Assembly: GCF_001831475.1 (NCBI RefSeq)
Contig: NZ_CP017688.1
Span: forward strand, 186,001 to 250,000
Direction of reading: 5' to 3'
Length of the DNA stretch: 64,000 bases
Source: Flavobacterium crassostreae
Lineage (GTDB): Bacteria > Bacteroidota > Bacteroidia > Flavobacteriales > Flavobacteriaceae
The translations under genes were made by a program, and so were the position numbers. This document shows, one piece after another, positions 26,790 through 38,011 of the stretch (position 1 is its first letter; every line of letters begins with the position of its first letter). The notes under the pieces were generated by a model. That model was given only the letters and a program-made list of their open reading frames with translations. It had not been told where the DNA came from and did no database searches.

Positions 26790-28919
26790 ATGTATTTAAA
26801 CAGAAACCTATTAGTATTGCTAATTATTGTATTTTGTTTTACAACAGGAGTTGATGCGCAGCAAAAAGATTCTCTTACTACTCAAGAGCCTCAAATCATG
26901 GTAACAGCAAGACCAAATCAAGACGGAAAAATAATGGTGCGTTGGGCGGTCACTACAGCCAAAGCCTGGCGTAAATTAAATGTCTATGGATATGAATTAA
27001 AGCGTTACACAATCATTCGTAATAAAATAACTTTGCAGCAACCTATCGAAAAAAAGCTTGGCGTATTCAAACCTAAACCTTTGGAACAATGGGAAAAAAT
27101 AATCCAGAATAATGATAATGCAGCAGTGATGGGGCAATCATTGTATGGTGAAAAGTTTGAATTAGGCGGTATCAAAGATCTTCAGTCCATCATAAATTTG
27201 TCCGAAGAGCAAGAACAACGTTTTACATGGGGTTTATATGCAACAGATCAAGATTTTGAAACAGCACTAATGGCCGGATTAGGATATATTGACACGGAGA
27301 TCAATCCTAATGAAAAATATGTATACAAATTAACCTCCCTGGTACCTGAGAGCGAAATGCTTATCAAGGAAGGTGGAGTTTTTATTGGAATGCAAGATTA
27401 TGAAGCACTGCCTAAACCACTTGATTTATCTGGAACTTTTTTAGAAGGAAAAACAATGTTAAGCTGGAACTACGCTATCCACAAGCAATTATACAACAGT
27501 TATTTTATAGAACGTTCAGATGATGGCATTACATTTAAAAGACTAAATGATTTACCTATAACCACTTTAAATAATAGTGATAAATCAGATGCCAAACGTA
27601 TGTTTTACATTGACTCTATTAGTAATGGCAAAACCTATCATTATCGTATCCTTGGCAAAACTATTTTTGGAGAAATAAGCCCAGCTTCCGCTATTGTATT
27701 TGGCAAAAGCGAAAAACTGTTAGCTTTTGTACCACATATTACCACCAAAAATTATTTGGATGACAAACGAATTATATTAGAATGGGAATTCCTTGAAGAA
27801 GGAAATAAAGAAATCAAAGGATTTGAGCTAAACCGATCTGATAAAGCCAACGGAGATTACGAGGTAATTATTAAAAACATACCGCCCAATGCCCGAAAAA
27901 TATTGTATGATAATTTGCAACCTACTAATTATTTGACAATTACGGCTATTGGTTTAATTGGCAGCAACCGTACCTCTTTTCCTGCTTTAGTTCAGCCAGT
28001 AGATTCAATACCGCCAGCAAAACCAGTAGGTTTTACTGGCAGTATCGATAGCCTTGGAGTCGTTACATTAAAATGGGAGGCTAATAAAGACAAAGATATT
28101 TTAGGCTACCGTATTTTTAGAGGGAATAATAGAAACGAAGAATACTCTCAAATTACTATTTCTCCGCATTTATCTACAGTATATTTAGACAGTGTTGGGG
28201 TAAAAAACCTAAACTCAAAGGTGTATTATACCTTGATTGCTATTGACCAGCGTTTTAATATGTCTGAGTCTTCGGATATATTAGAAATAAAAAAACCCGA
28301 TTTTATAAAGCCTACCCAACCCATTTTTAAATCCTATCAAATAAAGGATCGTAAAGTAATTATGAACTGGACAAGCAGCTCTAGCGAAGATGTAATAACA
28401 CATGAGATCTACAGAAAAGAAAAAAAAAGTCCCGATTGGGTTTTACAGTATACCGATGGCAGGTACAAAGGGGTAAGTACACAGGGAGGCATTCGAACTG
28501 AAAATCTACCTATTGAAACCTGGACAGATGATCAAATTGTTGAGGGCAATCAATACAGTTATACCATTGTAGCAATAGACAATAGTGGCCTAAAGTCTGA
28601 TCAAGCTCCAGCCTTAACAGTTATCATTCCCAAAACAACCTTGCCCCCTGCAGTAAAAGGAATGCAAAGTTTTGTTGACAAAACCAATCATTATATAGAG
28701 TTATATTGGTCCATGTACAAAGAGATTAATGTTGCCGAAATAGCTATTTATAAAGGTCAAAAAGACAAACCCATCACCTTGTTTCGTAATGTATTGCCCT
28801 CTGTAAACCGCATTGTAGATGAGCATATACAGCCCAATAATGAATACACGTACTTACTAAGAGTAGTATTTAAAGATGGACGCATGAGCGAAATCACGGA
28901 ACTAAATGTAAAATATTAA
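26790..28919 (+). CDS. Secreted fibronectin type III domain protein
   Basis: A 709-aa protein with signal peptide MYLNRNLLVLLIIVFCFTTGVDA. After a helical N-terminal domain (about 30-190), five FN3-like modules can be followed by their W...Y..YE strand pattern: from about 205, 310, 405 (PPAKPVGFTGSIDSLGVVTL then WEANKDKDILGYRIFRG), 505 (WTSSSSEDVITHEIYRK) and 620 (LYWSMYKEINVAEIAIYKG). There is no T9SS C-terminal domain. It lies 45 bp after the 1580-aa gene and 5 bp before the SprB-repeat gene, so it is operonic. Probably an exported scaffold or adaptor; this is inference. Confidence 0.85.
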   Translation: MYLNRNLLVLLIIVFCFTTGVDAQQKDSLTTQEPQIMVTARPNQDGKIMVRWAVTTAKAWRKLNVYGYELKRYTIIRNKITLQQPIEKKLGVFKPKPLEQWEKIIQNNDNAAVMGQSLYGEKFELGGIKDLQSIINLSEEQEQRFTWGLYATDQDFETALMAGLGYIDTEINPNEKYVYKLTSLVPESEMLIKEGGVFIGMQDYEALPKPLDLSGTFLEGKTMLSWNYAIHKQLYNSYFIERSDDGITFKRLNDLPITTLNNSDKSDAKRMFYIDSISNGKTYHYRILGKTIFGEISPASAIVFGKSEKLLAFVPHITTKNYLDDKRIILEWEFLEEGNKEIKGFELNRSDKANGDYEVIIKNIPPNARKILYDNLQPTNYLTITAIGLIGSNRTSFPALVQPVDSIPPAKPVGFTGSIDSLGVVTLKWEANKDKDILGYRIFRGNNRNEEYSQITISPHLSTVYLDSVGVKNLNSKVYYTLIAIDQRFNMSESSDILEIKKPDFIKPTQPIFKSYQIKDRKVIMNWTSSSSEDVITHEIYRKEKKSPDWVLQYTDGRYKGVSTQGGIRTENLPIETWTDDQIVEGNQYSYTIVAIDNSGLKSDQAPALTVIIPKTTLPPAVKGMQSFVDKTNHYIELYWSMYKEINVAEIAIYKGQKDKPITLFRNVLPSVNRIVDEHIQPNNEYTYLLRVVFKDGRMSEITELNVKY

Positions 28920-28924
28920 GCATC

Positions 28925-31900
28925 ATGAAAAAATTAGTATACCTATTATTGTTTTTACCAATTCTATGCTTTGGACAAGATTACGGATATTTAGTTGAGT
29001 CAAAAATTACAGGTTATTATCATGGTAATGTCGGATATTTGAATATTTTATCCGACGTTGGTGATAAAGGCCATGTAGGTTCGGTGGCTAATGGATCAAC
29101 GCAAGGAAGAGTTACCTATGATTATTTTCAATTCCAAAATAATTTTACTAAAATAAACCTACATTTTAAATCTATTGCAATTGCAATGCTAGAATTTCCA
29201 GACTGTCGTATAGAAATAAATAAAGAAACAACAATTACTGATTTTACTAAAAATAGTTGGTATTTAGGTGGATGTAATTTTGAGTTTTCTGTTTATCCAA
29301 TTCATATTGATAAACCTGCGGAGAGTACAATATGCATAACCGATAAAATAACATTAAGGACAGGCTACCATTGGCAATACAATAATGATCCTAATTCTCT
29401 TGATTCAGAATGGAAGGATTTTGATGCTACGTTTCAGGAAAAACAAGAAATAAGTTTTTCCCCACTTGAAATTCTAGGGGTTAATAACAAAAACTTTGTC
29501 GGACCTATAAAATTTAGGACGGGCTATAATGGTAAATTTACCAATATAGAAACTTATAACATTATTACTTGCTCTCCAGAACTTTTGGATTTTAAAACAA
29601 CCCAACCTAAATGTTCTGCTTCATCAGATGGAGGGTTTCAAATGATATTAAAATCAAATCTAACTGCTGGTAAAAAATTAGTTACAAGTTTGTTTTTTCA
29701 ATCAGATTCAACTATTGTACCAAATATCTATTCGCTTTATGACCAAGACAGTACCAATGACTTAGTTGATAATAAGAACAATACATATACTTATAATTGG
29801 CCACTAAGCAAAGCCATACCCTCCGGCACATACAAAGTACGATACCAAGCTATTGATACCACCGCAATAGATCCAACTTGGGATAGCTTAGAGGGAACTG
29901 AAGATGGTTTTACCATAGAAAATATCGAACCGGTACTATTCTCAGCAACAAATAGTAAACATGTTTCCTGTTATGGCGGCAATGACGGCCAGATTACAAT
30001 AACTGCCAGTGGCGGTACGGGCAGTTATCAGTATCAATTAGATGGCGGTACTTTGACGTCATTTACAACTGGAGAAACCCCAACTATTAGTGGGTTTTCG
30101 GCGGGGAAACACAATATCAAAGTACGTGATGGAAATAACTGTATCGGCCATACAGCAGCTAACAATGAATCCGTTGATGTTACTATTGATCAACCTTCAA
30201 CAGCATTAACAATAAGTCAAGTCATACCTTTGGACCCTTTACAGCACAATAGCAAAGACGGCTCTATAAAATTTGACCTCACCGGCGGTACAATAGACTA
30301 CACCCCAGTTTTGAAAAATGGGACCATTGTTGTACCAACTACAGTTACAAAAACGGTAACGAATACTGTTCATCATTTTGAATTATCTGGCATTGGAGCA
30401 GGATCCTATACCCTTGAAGCAACTGATGCTAATGGTTGTGTTATCATTCCGCAATCTATATCTTTAAACAACCCCGCTCTATTAGAAGTAAGTATAAACC
30501 AAAAACAAGCCATTGCCTGCTATGGAGAAAAAGGCGCACTAGAAGCCAATCCAAATGGAGGTCCTTCCGGAACTGACTATACGTATCAATGGTATGCAGT
30601 AATTGGAGGAGTGGATACCGAATTGACCTCAAAAACATCGAAAATTTTAGAAAACATTCCAGCAGGTATCTACAAAGTAGCAGTAACAGATGATAATAAA
30701 ATCACTCAGTTGTCTGCCAACTTTCCTTTATTTCAACCCTTAGCACCATTAACTATTAGTACCACAACTACAGACATATCTTGTTACGGTGGTAATAATG
30801 GCGCTATAGTGACCACCGTTACTGGCGGAACGGCACCTTATACATACAAATGGAACGATCTTACGACAACAGGAACAAAAGATAGAGCTATGCTCCAAGC
30901 AGGAACATATAACCTACTAGTAACTGATGATCATGGTTGTACTACTACTGAGGAAATAATTTTTAAAAATCCACCAATAGATCCGCTGTCAATAACTACA
31001 AACAATATTCAACCGCTTACCGTTCCTGGCGATAGCACTGGAGCAATAGCAACCACAGCACAAGGAGGAACAGCACCTTATACTTACAGCTGGATAAAAG
31101 ATACGGATGTTACCGTCTATAGTACAGATAAAGACATCACAAATCTTACAAAGGGCCGATATGCGCTAACAGCTAAAGATAAAAACGGTTGTACTGTTAC
31201 CTCAACCTTTGACCTAATTGACCCACAACTGCTCGAAGTAGCTATACAGGAACAAGCTATAACTTGTTATAATGCTTCAAACGGTACCTTGACAGCTACC
31301 GGTGCAGGTGGAACTCCATTTGCATCTGAACCCTACACCTATGAATGGTTTAAAGAAACCGGCGGCGTATATGCAACAATAGGACAAAAAAATCGTACCG
31401 CCACAGGGCTTTCTGCTGGAACGTATAAAGTAATCATTAAAGATTTTTATGACATTACAGCCCAGTCTATACTCACAATCAGCGAACCTGCTCCATTAGT
31501 TGTCACCTATACCCAAGCAAATGTACTATGCAAAGCAGCGGCGAATGGAGAACTCAAAATTATTGCCTCAGGAGGTACACCGCCATATACTTATGCACTA
31601 ACTGATAGCAACGGACTGACTAAAGGAAATACTACTACCATAAACGGATTAGCAGGGGGTACCTATACATTACAAGTGACAGACCATAATAACTGTGAAA
31701 ATGTAAAAACTATAGTGATTACTGAACCTGCTAATACCCTTGCAATCAGTATTAACGGTCAAAAAAATCCTAGCGCATATTTGGCTACAGACGGTCAAGC
31801 CACCGCAATTGTGCAAGGAGGCACAGCCCCTTACAGTTATCAATGGAAAGACTCTTTGGGCAAGATCGTTGGATCTACCGCAACTGTGACAGGAATTAGC

Positions 31901-34900
31901 GACGGTCAATACACCCTAACAGTAACCGACGCTAATTATAACTTAACTACAATAAATACGGGTTGTACAGCCAGTACGACAATTAAACTAATTGCCCCAC
32001 CCGTATTGACTGTGGCGATTGGTATCGAAAATACTATTTCCTGTTTTAATGATAACGATGGTATTTTAAAGGCAACTGGAAACGGTGGTATCCCGCCCTA
32101 CACCTATTCCTGGTATATAAAAGATGGTTCAAACAGCTATATGCCAATGACTTTCACACAACCTAGCATTACAAATGTAGCTGCTGGAACTTATATAGTA
32201 CAAATTACCGATGCCAACAGCATAACACGAAGCTCTGAAGAGCTACTGTTGGCAGCACCAAACAAACTACAAATTGAAACTGTAAATACGACCGATGCCC
32301 TTTGTTACAACACCGCTACCGGAGGCATAAGCATAAATGTTACAGGCGGAACTCTTCCATATACTTACGCATGGAGCAATAATAAAATAACAGCAAACAA
32401 TACCGATATTTCGGCTGGGTTTTACAACATAACCGTTACCGATGCCCACCTGTGCAAAGTAGTATTAAACAATATAGAAGTCAAACAACCATTGGCGCCA
32501 CTAAGTATAGCAACTGTTGATAACAAAATGCTTTCTGGATTTGAAACAGCAGATGGCTCAGTAAGTGTGATCGCAACTGGAGGAACTAGTCCTTATTCTT
32601 ACCAATGGACAAAAACCGGTTCTGATGTAGTAATTGCTACAAGTAACAGTGCTCAGGGATTAAATGCAGGTTCTTATCAACTAACCATTTTAGACAAAAA
32701 CAGCTGTTCATTTGTACAAAATTTCCTTGTTGAACAACCAGAAAAGCTTCAACTTACAATTGAACAAACGGCATTTAATTTATGCTATAACGATACTAAT
32801 GGAATACTACATGCGAATGTTACAGGTGGGGTAAAACCATATCAATACAACTGGTACGCAATTGCCAACCCTACTCTTAATTTAGGCAGTGAACTTGACT
32901 TAAAAGATAGAGAAACAGGAACCTATGGCCTCACGATTACGGATGCTAACAACATTAAAGCGACTTCACAGCTCACCATTATACAACCCACCCAACTAAC
33001 GGTTGTTCCAACTATTACAAATGTATTGTGTTATGGCGCTAAAACCGGAAGTATTACATTAACCGTATCGGGTGGTAGCGGAGATTACACCTATTCTTGG
33101 GGCCCTCAAAAAACAACATCATTTTTAAACAACTTATACAAAGGTACTTATACCGTTACCGTTACAGACAAAAACAATTGTAGTTCAACTAACAGTTACG
33201 TCATTGATGAACCTGCACAACCACTACAAATAAGTAATTACGCCCTAACAAAACCACTAGGTTATGGACTGTCTGACGGCTCAATTACAGTAACTCCCAT
33301 TGGTGGATCAAATAAATATAACTATGCCTGGTATGATAGCTCAAACTCTGCTTTGACGCAAACAACGGCTACGGTTGTTGGCATTCCTGCAGGCACTTAT
33401 AAATTAATATTAACAGATACAAATAATTGTACAGTTGAGCAACTTTTTATAGTAGATGAAATACCTGAAATACAACTAACAATTACCGAAACACCTATTG
33501 CATGTAAAGGTGGAAATGGCACTTTAAATGCAAACGCAACTGGAGGTTACCTTGCAACAGCTGCTCAATATGATTATAAATGGTACAACAGTGCCGGTGT
33601 AAAAATGGAATCCATCGCTAGTTTTACTACGAAAGCAGGCAGCTACTATCTAATTGTAACAGATAGCAATGGCATCAGTAAACGAAAAGATTTTACTTTA
33701 AGCGAGCCTCCTTTATTACAGATTACAAATGCAACCTTAACAAATGTTTTATGTTATGGAGAACGCACAGGAGCTATTGAACTTACAGTATCTGGTGGAA
33801 CTGGTAATTATACGTACTCTTGGTCAAATAGCATAAACACTCCAAACATTACCGCTTTATCCGCAGGTATATATACCGTTACTATCACTGATGAAAACGG
33901 TTGTACAATAGAGCAAAGCTACAATATCACTGAACCGCCAATATATGATTTTACAGCTATCAGCTTGACACGTCCTTCAGGAACACAATCTAACGGAACA
34001 ATTACCATCAAGATAAAAGGAGGAGTGGCGCCATATAGTTATAGATGGACAAATGACAACGGCCTAATAGTTACTCAAGAAACGGCAACATCAAGCACAA
34101 GTAATATTGCTAACAATTTACCTGCTGGTATTTATACCATTGCTGTAACTGATGCTTTGGGCTGTATCTTGAAAAACACATATAACCTCGCAAATCCGGG
34201 AGAACTGATTGCAAACATTGTATTGAAAAACCCAGTAAGCTGTTACGGAAATAGCAGCGCCCAAATTGAGGCAATAACCGTAGGAGGTGTAGGCGGAAAT
34301 GTTTTTACCTGGTACAATGCAATCACAAACACAAAAATAGGTACAAATAATGTTTTACTTACTAATGTAGCACCAGGGTCTTATTACCTCATCGTTAATA
34401 ATGCAGATGGTATTTCTGAAAAAAGCGAAACATTAATCGTTACCCAACCACAGGCAGTAGCAGTTACTTACATAATGAATAATGTAAGTTGTTTCGAAAA
34501 AAATGACGGAGCAATTACATTAACAGCTACAGGCGGAACCTCAACTTATGAGTATCGAATGAAAATAGACAACAATCCTTATGGAGCTTGGACATCATTT
34601 TTAACAACAAATACAACAACCTTTACTAACCTACCGAAAGGCAGGTACCAAATTCAAGTACGTGATGGAAATCAATGTTCTTACAACGAAAATAATTCTT
34701 TGAAAACCATTGTTATTGACATTACTCAGCCTAGTGTATTAACCATAGTTTCCAACACTACAACTCAGGCTACAGGTTTTGGTCTTTCTAACGGTTCGGT
34801 TACCTTAGCTATAAATGGAGGAACACTTCCATACAATTATGTGTGGTTTGATGCTAAGGGAGTCTCACAAAATTCGGTAACAAATAGTTTGAAAAATGTT

Positions 34901-36463
34901 ACTGCTGGAGTGTATACTGTTACTGTAACTGATGCACAAAACTGTACTATTTCTAATACATACACTATAAGTCAACCACCGCTACTAGTAGTAACGGTTA
35001 GTGCCCAAAACAATATTCTTTGTTACAACGACAAGAACGGAAGCCTAAGAGCTAACGCTACTGGAGGAGCTCCTTCTACAGCTTCAGCTCCCTATCTTTA
35101 TGCTTGGTATAAACAAGAAGAAACTAATCCAGTAGGCAATCAAATCCATTTAGATCATATTGGTACTGGCTCTTATTATGTAATTGTAACAGACAAAAAC
35201 GGAAACACAACTCAAAGTGAGACTTATCAATTACAGCAACCGCAACAATTAACAGCAACACTAAGCGACACCTACACTTATTGTGGAACGGAAAATGACT
35301 GGACTATTATAACAAACATACAAGGAGGAACTTCACCTTACAAATACAGTTGGAATACGGGTGAAACCACTCCAAATCTTACCAATGTAAAACCAGGAAA
35401 CTATCTTGTATTTATTACAGATATTAACGGTTGTAAAATCATGCAAACCTACACTATTGCTTTGCCAAAAGTACTTGATTTGAAAGCGGTAGTAACACAG
35501 TTGAATTGTAGCGATGCTTGCAATGCAAAAATTGATTTAATACCAACAGGAGGCATAGCACCGTACAGCATCAATTGGAACACTGGTAAAAACACGACTT
35601 CAATAAGCAATCTTTGTTCAGGTACTTACACGGCAACTGTAAAAGATCAAAAAGGATGCGAAGTTCAAGTACGTTATGAAATTACAAATCCAAGTCCGAT
35701 TGTTGTGAACTTGGGTAGTAATAAAACACTGTGCAACAATCAATTTCAAAATTTAGACATTACAATTCCAGATGCTGCAGCAACATACCAGTGGACTTCA
35801 ACAAATGGTTTTATAAATAGCACCCCAAAAGTAACCTTGACTGATGCTGGTGTTTATACGGCCAAAGTAACCAATAGTCAAGGATGTACGGGCACGGGCA
35901 GTATCGAGATCTTTAAAACCAATGCTGGTATTAATTCTCAATTCTTACTTACGTCACAAGCGTTTGCCAATGAAGAAATAATTTTGGTAAACACCAGCAA
36001 CCCCATAAGCGCGACAGTAGAATGGATTTTACCGAGAGGTGCTGAAATCGTTAAAAAAACGAACGAAACCATTACAATTAAGTTTGTTCAAGCAGGTGCG
36101 TATCAGGTAACATTGCGCTCGTTTCTAGGAGAATGTCAGCAAGATTACACTAAACCTATTATTGTTGAAGAAGCAAGGTTACTACCTGATATTGGTGACG
36201 CAACGACTCCTTTTATCATTGATTTTGTACCGCATCCTAATCCTACAACTGGAGCGTTTACTGTAGATATAAAATTACAAGAACCAGCCGCCATTTCGTT
36301 ACGTCTTTACAGCTTGAACTCTGGACAACCAATAAATGACAAACAAGTTAATAATGCAAATGTGTATAGCGTAGATTACAATGTGAATTTACCCGCTGGA
36401 ATCTACTTTTTATTGCTAGAAACTCCAAAAGGAAATGAAATTCGAAAAATTATAATTAAATAA
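28925..36463 (+). CDS. Giant SprB-repeat cell-surface protein with T9SS C-terminal domain
   Basis: A 2512-aa protein. Signal peptide (MKKLVYLLLFLPILCFG), an N-terminal unique region to about residue 340, then 23 SprB-type repeats from C349 to about 2240. Each repeat has the pattern C-Y-x-x-x-N/D-G-x-I/L ... GG-x-x-P-Y-x-Y-x-W ... AGTY-x-V-x-V-x-D-x-N-G-C. Two Ig/PKD-like domains follow (about 2250-2430). The last 75 residues are a type A T9SS sorting domain (PNPTTGAFTVDI near 2438; LPAGIYFLLLET; KIIIK end), so it is exported by the type IX system and attached to the surface. SprB in F. johnsoniae is a gliding adhesin with the same repeat. Its place in an operon with toxin-like genes suggests a tether or shaft here. 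Confidence 0.93.
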   Translation: MKKLVYLLLFLPILCFGQDYGYLVESKITGYYHGNVGYLNILSDVGDKGHVGSVANGSTQGRVTYDYFQFQNNFTKINLHFKSIAIAMLEFPDCRIEINKETTITDFTKNSWYLGGCNFEFSVYPIHIDKPAESTICITDKITLRTGYHWQYNNDPNSLDSEWKDFDATFQEKQEISFSPLEILGVNNKNFVGPIKFRTGYNGKFTNIETYNIITCSPELLDFKTTQPKCSASSDGGFQMILKSNLTAGKKLVTSLFFQSDSTIVPNIYSLYDQDSTNDLVDNKNNTYTYNWPLSKAIPSGTYKVRYQAIDTTAIDPTWDSLEGTEDGFTIENIEPVLFSATNSKHVSCYGGNDGQITITASGGTGSYQYQLDGGTLTSFTTGETPTISGFSAGKHNIKVRDGNNCIGHTAANNESVDVTIDQPSTALTISQVIPLDPLQHNSKDGSIKFDLTGGTIDYTPVLKNGTIVVPTTVTKTVTNTVHHFELSGIGAGSYTLEATDANGCVIIPQSISLNNPALLEVSINQKQAIACYGEKGALEANPNGGPSGTDYTYQWYAVIGGVDTELTSKTSKILENIPAGIYKVAVTDDNKITQLSANFPLFQPLAPLTISTTTTDISCYGGNNGAIVTTVTGGTAPYTYKWNDLTTTGTKDRAMLQAGTYNLLVTDDHGCTTTEEIIFKNPPIDPLSITTNNIQPLTVPGDSTGAIATTAQGGTAPYTYSWIKDTDVTVYSTDKDITNLTKGRYALTAKDKNGCTVTSTFDLIDPQLLEVAIQEQAITCYNASNGTLTATGAGGTPFASEPYTYEWFKETGGVYATIGQKNRTATGLSAGTYKVIIKDFYDITAQSILTISEPAPLVVTYTQANVLCKAAANGELKIIASGGTPPYTYALTDSNGLTKGNTTTINGLAGGTYTLQVTDHNNCENVKTIVITEPANTLAISINGQKNPSAYLATDGQATAIVQGGTAPYSYQWKDSLGKIVGSTATVTGISDGQYTLTVTDANYNLTTINTGCTASTTIKLIAPPVLTVAIGIENTISCFNDNDGILKATGNGGIPPYTYSWYIKDGSNSYMPMTFTQPSITNVAAGTYIVQITDANSITRSSEELLLAAPNKLQIETVNTTDALCYNTATGGISINVTGGTLPYTYAWSNNKITANNTDISAGFYNITVTDAHLCKVVLNNIEVKQPLAPLSIATVDNKMLSGFETADGSVSVIATGGTSPYSYQWTKTGSDVVIATSNSAQGLNAGSYQLTILDKNSCSFVQNFLVEQPEKLQLTIEQTAFNLCYNDTNGILHANVTGGVKPYQYNWYAIANPTLNLGSELDLKDRETGTYGLTITDANNIKATSQLTIIQPTQLTVVPTITNVLCYGAKTGSITLTVSGGSGDYTYSWGPQKTTSFLNNLYKGTYTVTVTDKNNCSSTNSYVIDEPAQPLQISNYALTKPLGYGLSDGSITVTPIGGSNKYNYAWYDSSNSALTQTTATVVGIPAGTYKLILTDTNNCTVEQLFIVDEIPEIQLTITETPIACKGGNGTLNANATGGYLATAAQYDYKWYNSAGVKMESIASFTTKAGSYYLIVTDSNGISKRKDFTLSEPPLLQITNATLTNVLCYGERTGAIELTVSGGTGNYTYSWSNSINTPNITALSAGIYTVTITDENGCTIEQSYNITEPPIYDFTAISLTRPSGTQSNGTITIKIKGGVAPYSYRWTNDNGLIVTQETATSSTSNIANNLPAGIYTIAVTDALGCILKNTYNLANPGELIANIVLKNPVSCYGNSSAQIEAITVGGVGGNVFTWYNAITNTKIGTNNVLLTNVAPGSYYLIVNNADGISEKSETLIVTQPQAVAVTYIMNNVSCFEKNDGAITLTATGGTSTYEYRMKIDNNPYGAWTSFLTTNTTTFTNLPKGRYQIQVRDGNQCSYNENNSLKTIVIDITQPSVLTIVSNTTTQATGFGLSNGSVTLAINGGTLPYNYVWFDAKGVSQNSVTNSLKNVTAGVYTVTVTDAQNCTISNTYTISQPPLLVVTVSAQNNILCYNDKNGSLRANATGGAPSTASAPYLYAWYKQEETNPVGNQIHLDHIGTGSYYVIVTDKNGNTTQSETYQLQQPQQLTATLSDTYTYCGTENDWTIITNIQGGTSPYKYSWNTGETTPNLTNVKPGNYLVFITDINGCKIMQTYTIALPKVLDLKAVVTQLNCSDACNAKIDLIPTGGIAPYSINWNTGKNTTSISNLCSGTYTATVKDQKGCEVQVRYEITNPSPIVVNLGSNKTLCNNQFQNLDITIPDAAATYQWTSTNGFINSTPKVTLTDAGVYTAKVTNSQGCTGTGSIEIFKTNAGINSQFLLTSQAFANEEIILVNTSNPISATVEWILPRGAEIVKKTNETITIKFVQAGAYQVTLRSFLGECQQDYTKPIIVEEARLLPDIGDATTPFIIDFVPHPNPTTGAFTVDIKLQEPAAISLRLYSLNSGQPINDKQVNNANVYSVDYNVNLPAGIYFLLLETPKGNEIRKIIIK

Positions 36464-36549
36464 TGAGAGCAGTTAAAAACACATGTAGTAGTCGGCAGGG
36501 CTTTATTAGTATAAAGAATATTGCGAATCACTATTTAAAACAACCAGCT

Positions 36550-37953
36550 ATGAATTATGGCAAAAGAAAAAATAGGCGATCTGTGCTGGATTCTTTTAAA
36601 ATGATGGGTACTGCCTTGACGTGTTTACTTGGCATAACACTCTTTATGTCTAGCTGTACAAAAGAACAGGCAGTACCTATTACTATTGATTTTAGTATTG
36701 AGGTAGTAAATAATGATTACTCGGTACCCGTCCTAGTGAAAATTACCAATAAAACAGTTGGCGCAGACACCTATGATTGGTTCTTTGAAGGTGCTGAGAC
36801 AACCAGTTCTACCAAACAAAATCCAGGAACCGCTGTCTACACAAAAAAAGGCAACTACATTATAAAATTAACAGCGAAGAACCGCGATGGAATTGTTGAA
36901 ACTAAAGAAATAACAATTGCTATAAACGATAAAATAGCAACCGGTTTTACCACCGCTATAGTCAAAGATACTTTTTCTCCTATGGAAGTCGCATTTACGA
37001 ATACCACAACAGGAGCAAGTTCATACAAATGGACTTTTGAAAATGGTACTCCTGCAACATCCAATAGTCAAAACCCAACAAACGTTATCTTCACTGAACC
37101 TGGAGATCACACCATAACATTAGAAGTAAGTAACGGCAAGGAAACCTACCAACTGCAAAAAACAGTTACTGTAGCACCTTATTTAGCAGCCGCATTTGAG
37201 TACCAATTGGCATTCGAAGATGATGATTTACAAGCGCCACTAAGCTTAACTATGACTAATAATAGCGTGAGTGCCACTAGTTATACTTGGACTTGCATAG
37301 GAGGAAATCCATCAGTGAGCACAGCAACAAACCCTAAAATTACCTTTGCAACAGCAGGAACCTATACACTAAAACTTGAGGCTACTAATGGTAAAGAAAC
37401 TAAAACTGCAACCAAAATCATAATAGTACTATCGAACACAAATTTAAGAACTTTTAGTAATGTGAAGCTAGGAATCAACACCGCACATAGCTCGAATGCT
37501 ACAGCTGCTTTTTTCTCTACAACAACACGTGAGCTGTACAACAGTCAAGAAGTAAATAATTCTAACGGGCCTTTGATCGATATCGCTTTTTACGGACTTA
37601 GTGCTGCTTTTTCTTTCAACAAATTTATTGCACCCGATCAAGTACAGACTTTAAGCTTTAACGCAATCCCCAACGCCACACATACTCAGTTTATCAATAG
37701 TCAAGAATCCTGTAATTGTTCAAGCTCTTTATCTGTAGCACAATTTGATGCAATGACTACTGATGCCGCATTGTCCAATTTAACAATTAGCGAAACAGCT
37801 GGAGGATTACAAGATTTTGACAATAGCATAGTACCACGTATCGTGCTATTTAAAACTCAAGATGGGCGAAAAGGAGCAATAAAAATTAAAAGCTTTATTG
37901 CCAATGGCGCAAATTCTTATATTGTTGTTGATATAAAAGTGATGAAAGAGTAA
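36550..37953 (+). CDS. PKD-domain lipoprotein
   Basis: The frame opens at 36463, overlapping the previous stop as TAATG, but the first 29 residues are not signal-like. I prefer the ATG at 36550 (TAAAA about 10 nt upstream), which gives 467 aa with a basic N-region and the lipobox MMGTALTCLLGITLFMSSC. Three PKD domains follow, each with the pattern Y-x-W-x-F-x-x-G and a final Y-x-(V/I)-x-L-x-A/V-x-N: about 60-130, 140-215 and 225-300. A C-terminal beta domain of about 160 residues contains CNCSSSLS. It is probably an outer-membrane lipoprotein of the delivery operon, carbohydrate or protein binding. Confidence 0.85.
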   Translation: MNYGKRKNRRSVLDSFKMMGTALTCLLGITLFMSSCTKEQAVPITIDFSIEVVNNDYSVPVLVKITNKTVGADTYDWFFEGAETTSSTKQNPGTAVYTKKGNYIIKLTAKNRDGIVETKEITIAINDKIATGFTTAIVKDTFSPMEVAFTNTTTGASSYKWTFENGTPATSNSQNPTNVIFTEPGDHTITLEVSNGKETYQLQKTVTVAPYLAAAFEYQLAFEDDDLQAPLSLTMTNNSVSATSYTWTCIGGNPSVSTATNPKITFATAGTYTLKLEATNGKETKTATKIIIVLSNTNLRTFSNVKLGINTAHSSNATAAFFSTTTRELYNSQEVNNSNGPLIDIAFYGLSAAFSFNKFIAPDQVQTLSFNAIPNATHTQFINSQESCNCSSSLSVAQFDAMTTDAALSNLTISETAGGLQDFDNSIVPRIVLFKTQDGRKGAIKIKSFIANGANSYIVVDIKVMKE

Positions 37954-38011
37954 GTAGATTGTAGTAGGCAGGCTTCAGTTTGGAATGAATATTAGACAAA
38001 AATTCTAATTT

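Noticed and set aside
36463..36549. N-terminal 29 codons of the PKD lipoprotein frame as coding
   Set aside because: They are not signal-like and would precede a clear lipoprotein signal; the ATG at 36550 has a better ribosome site, although TAATG coupling at 36463 remains possible.
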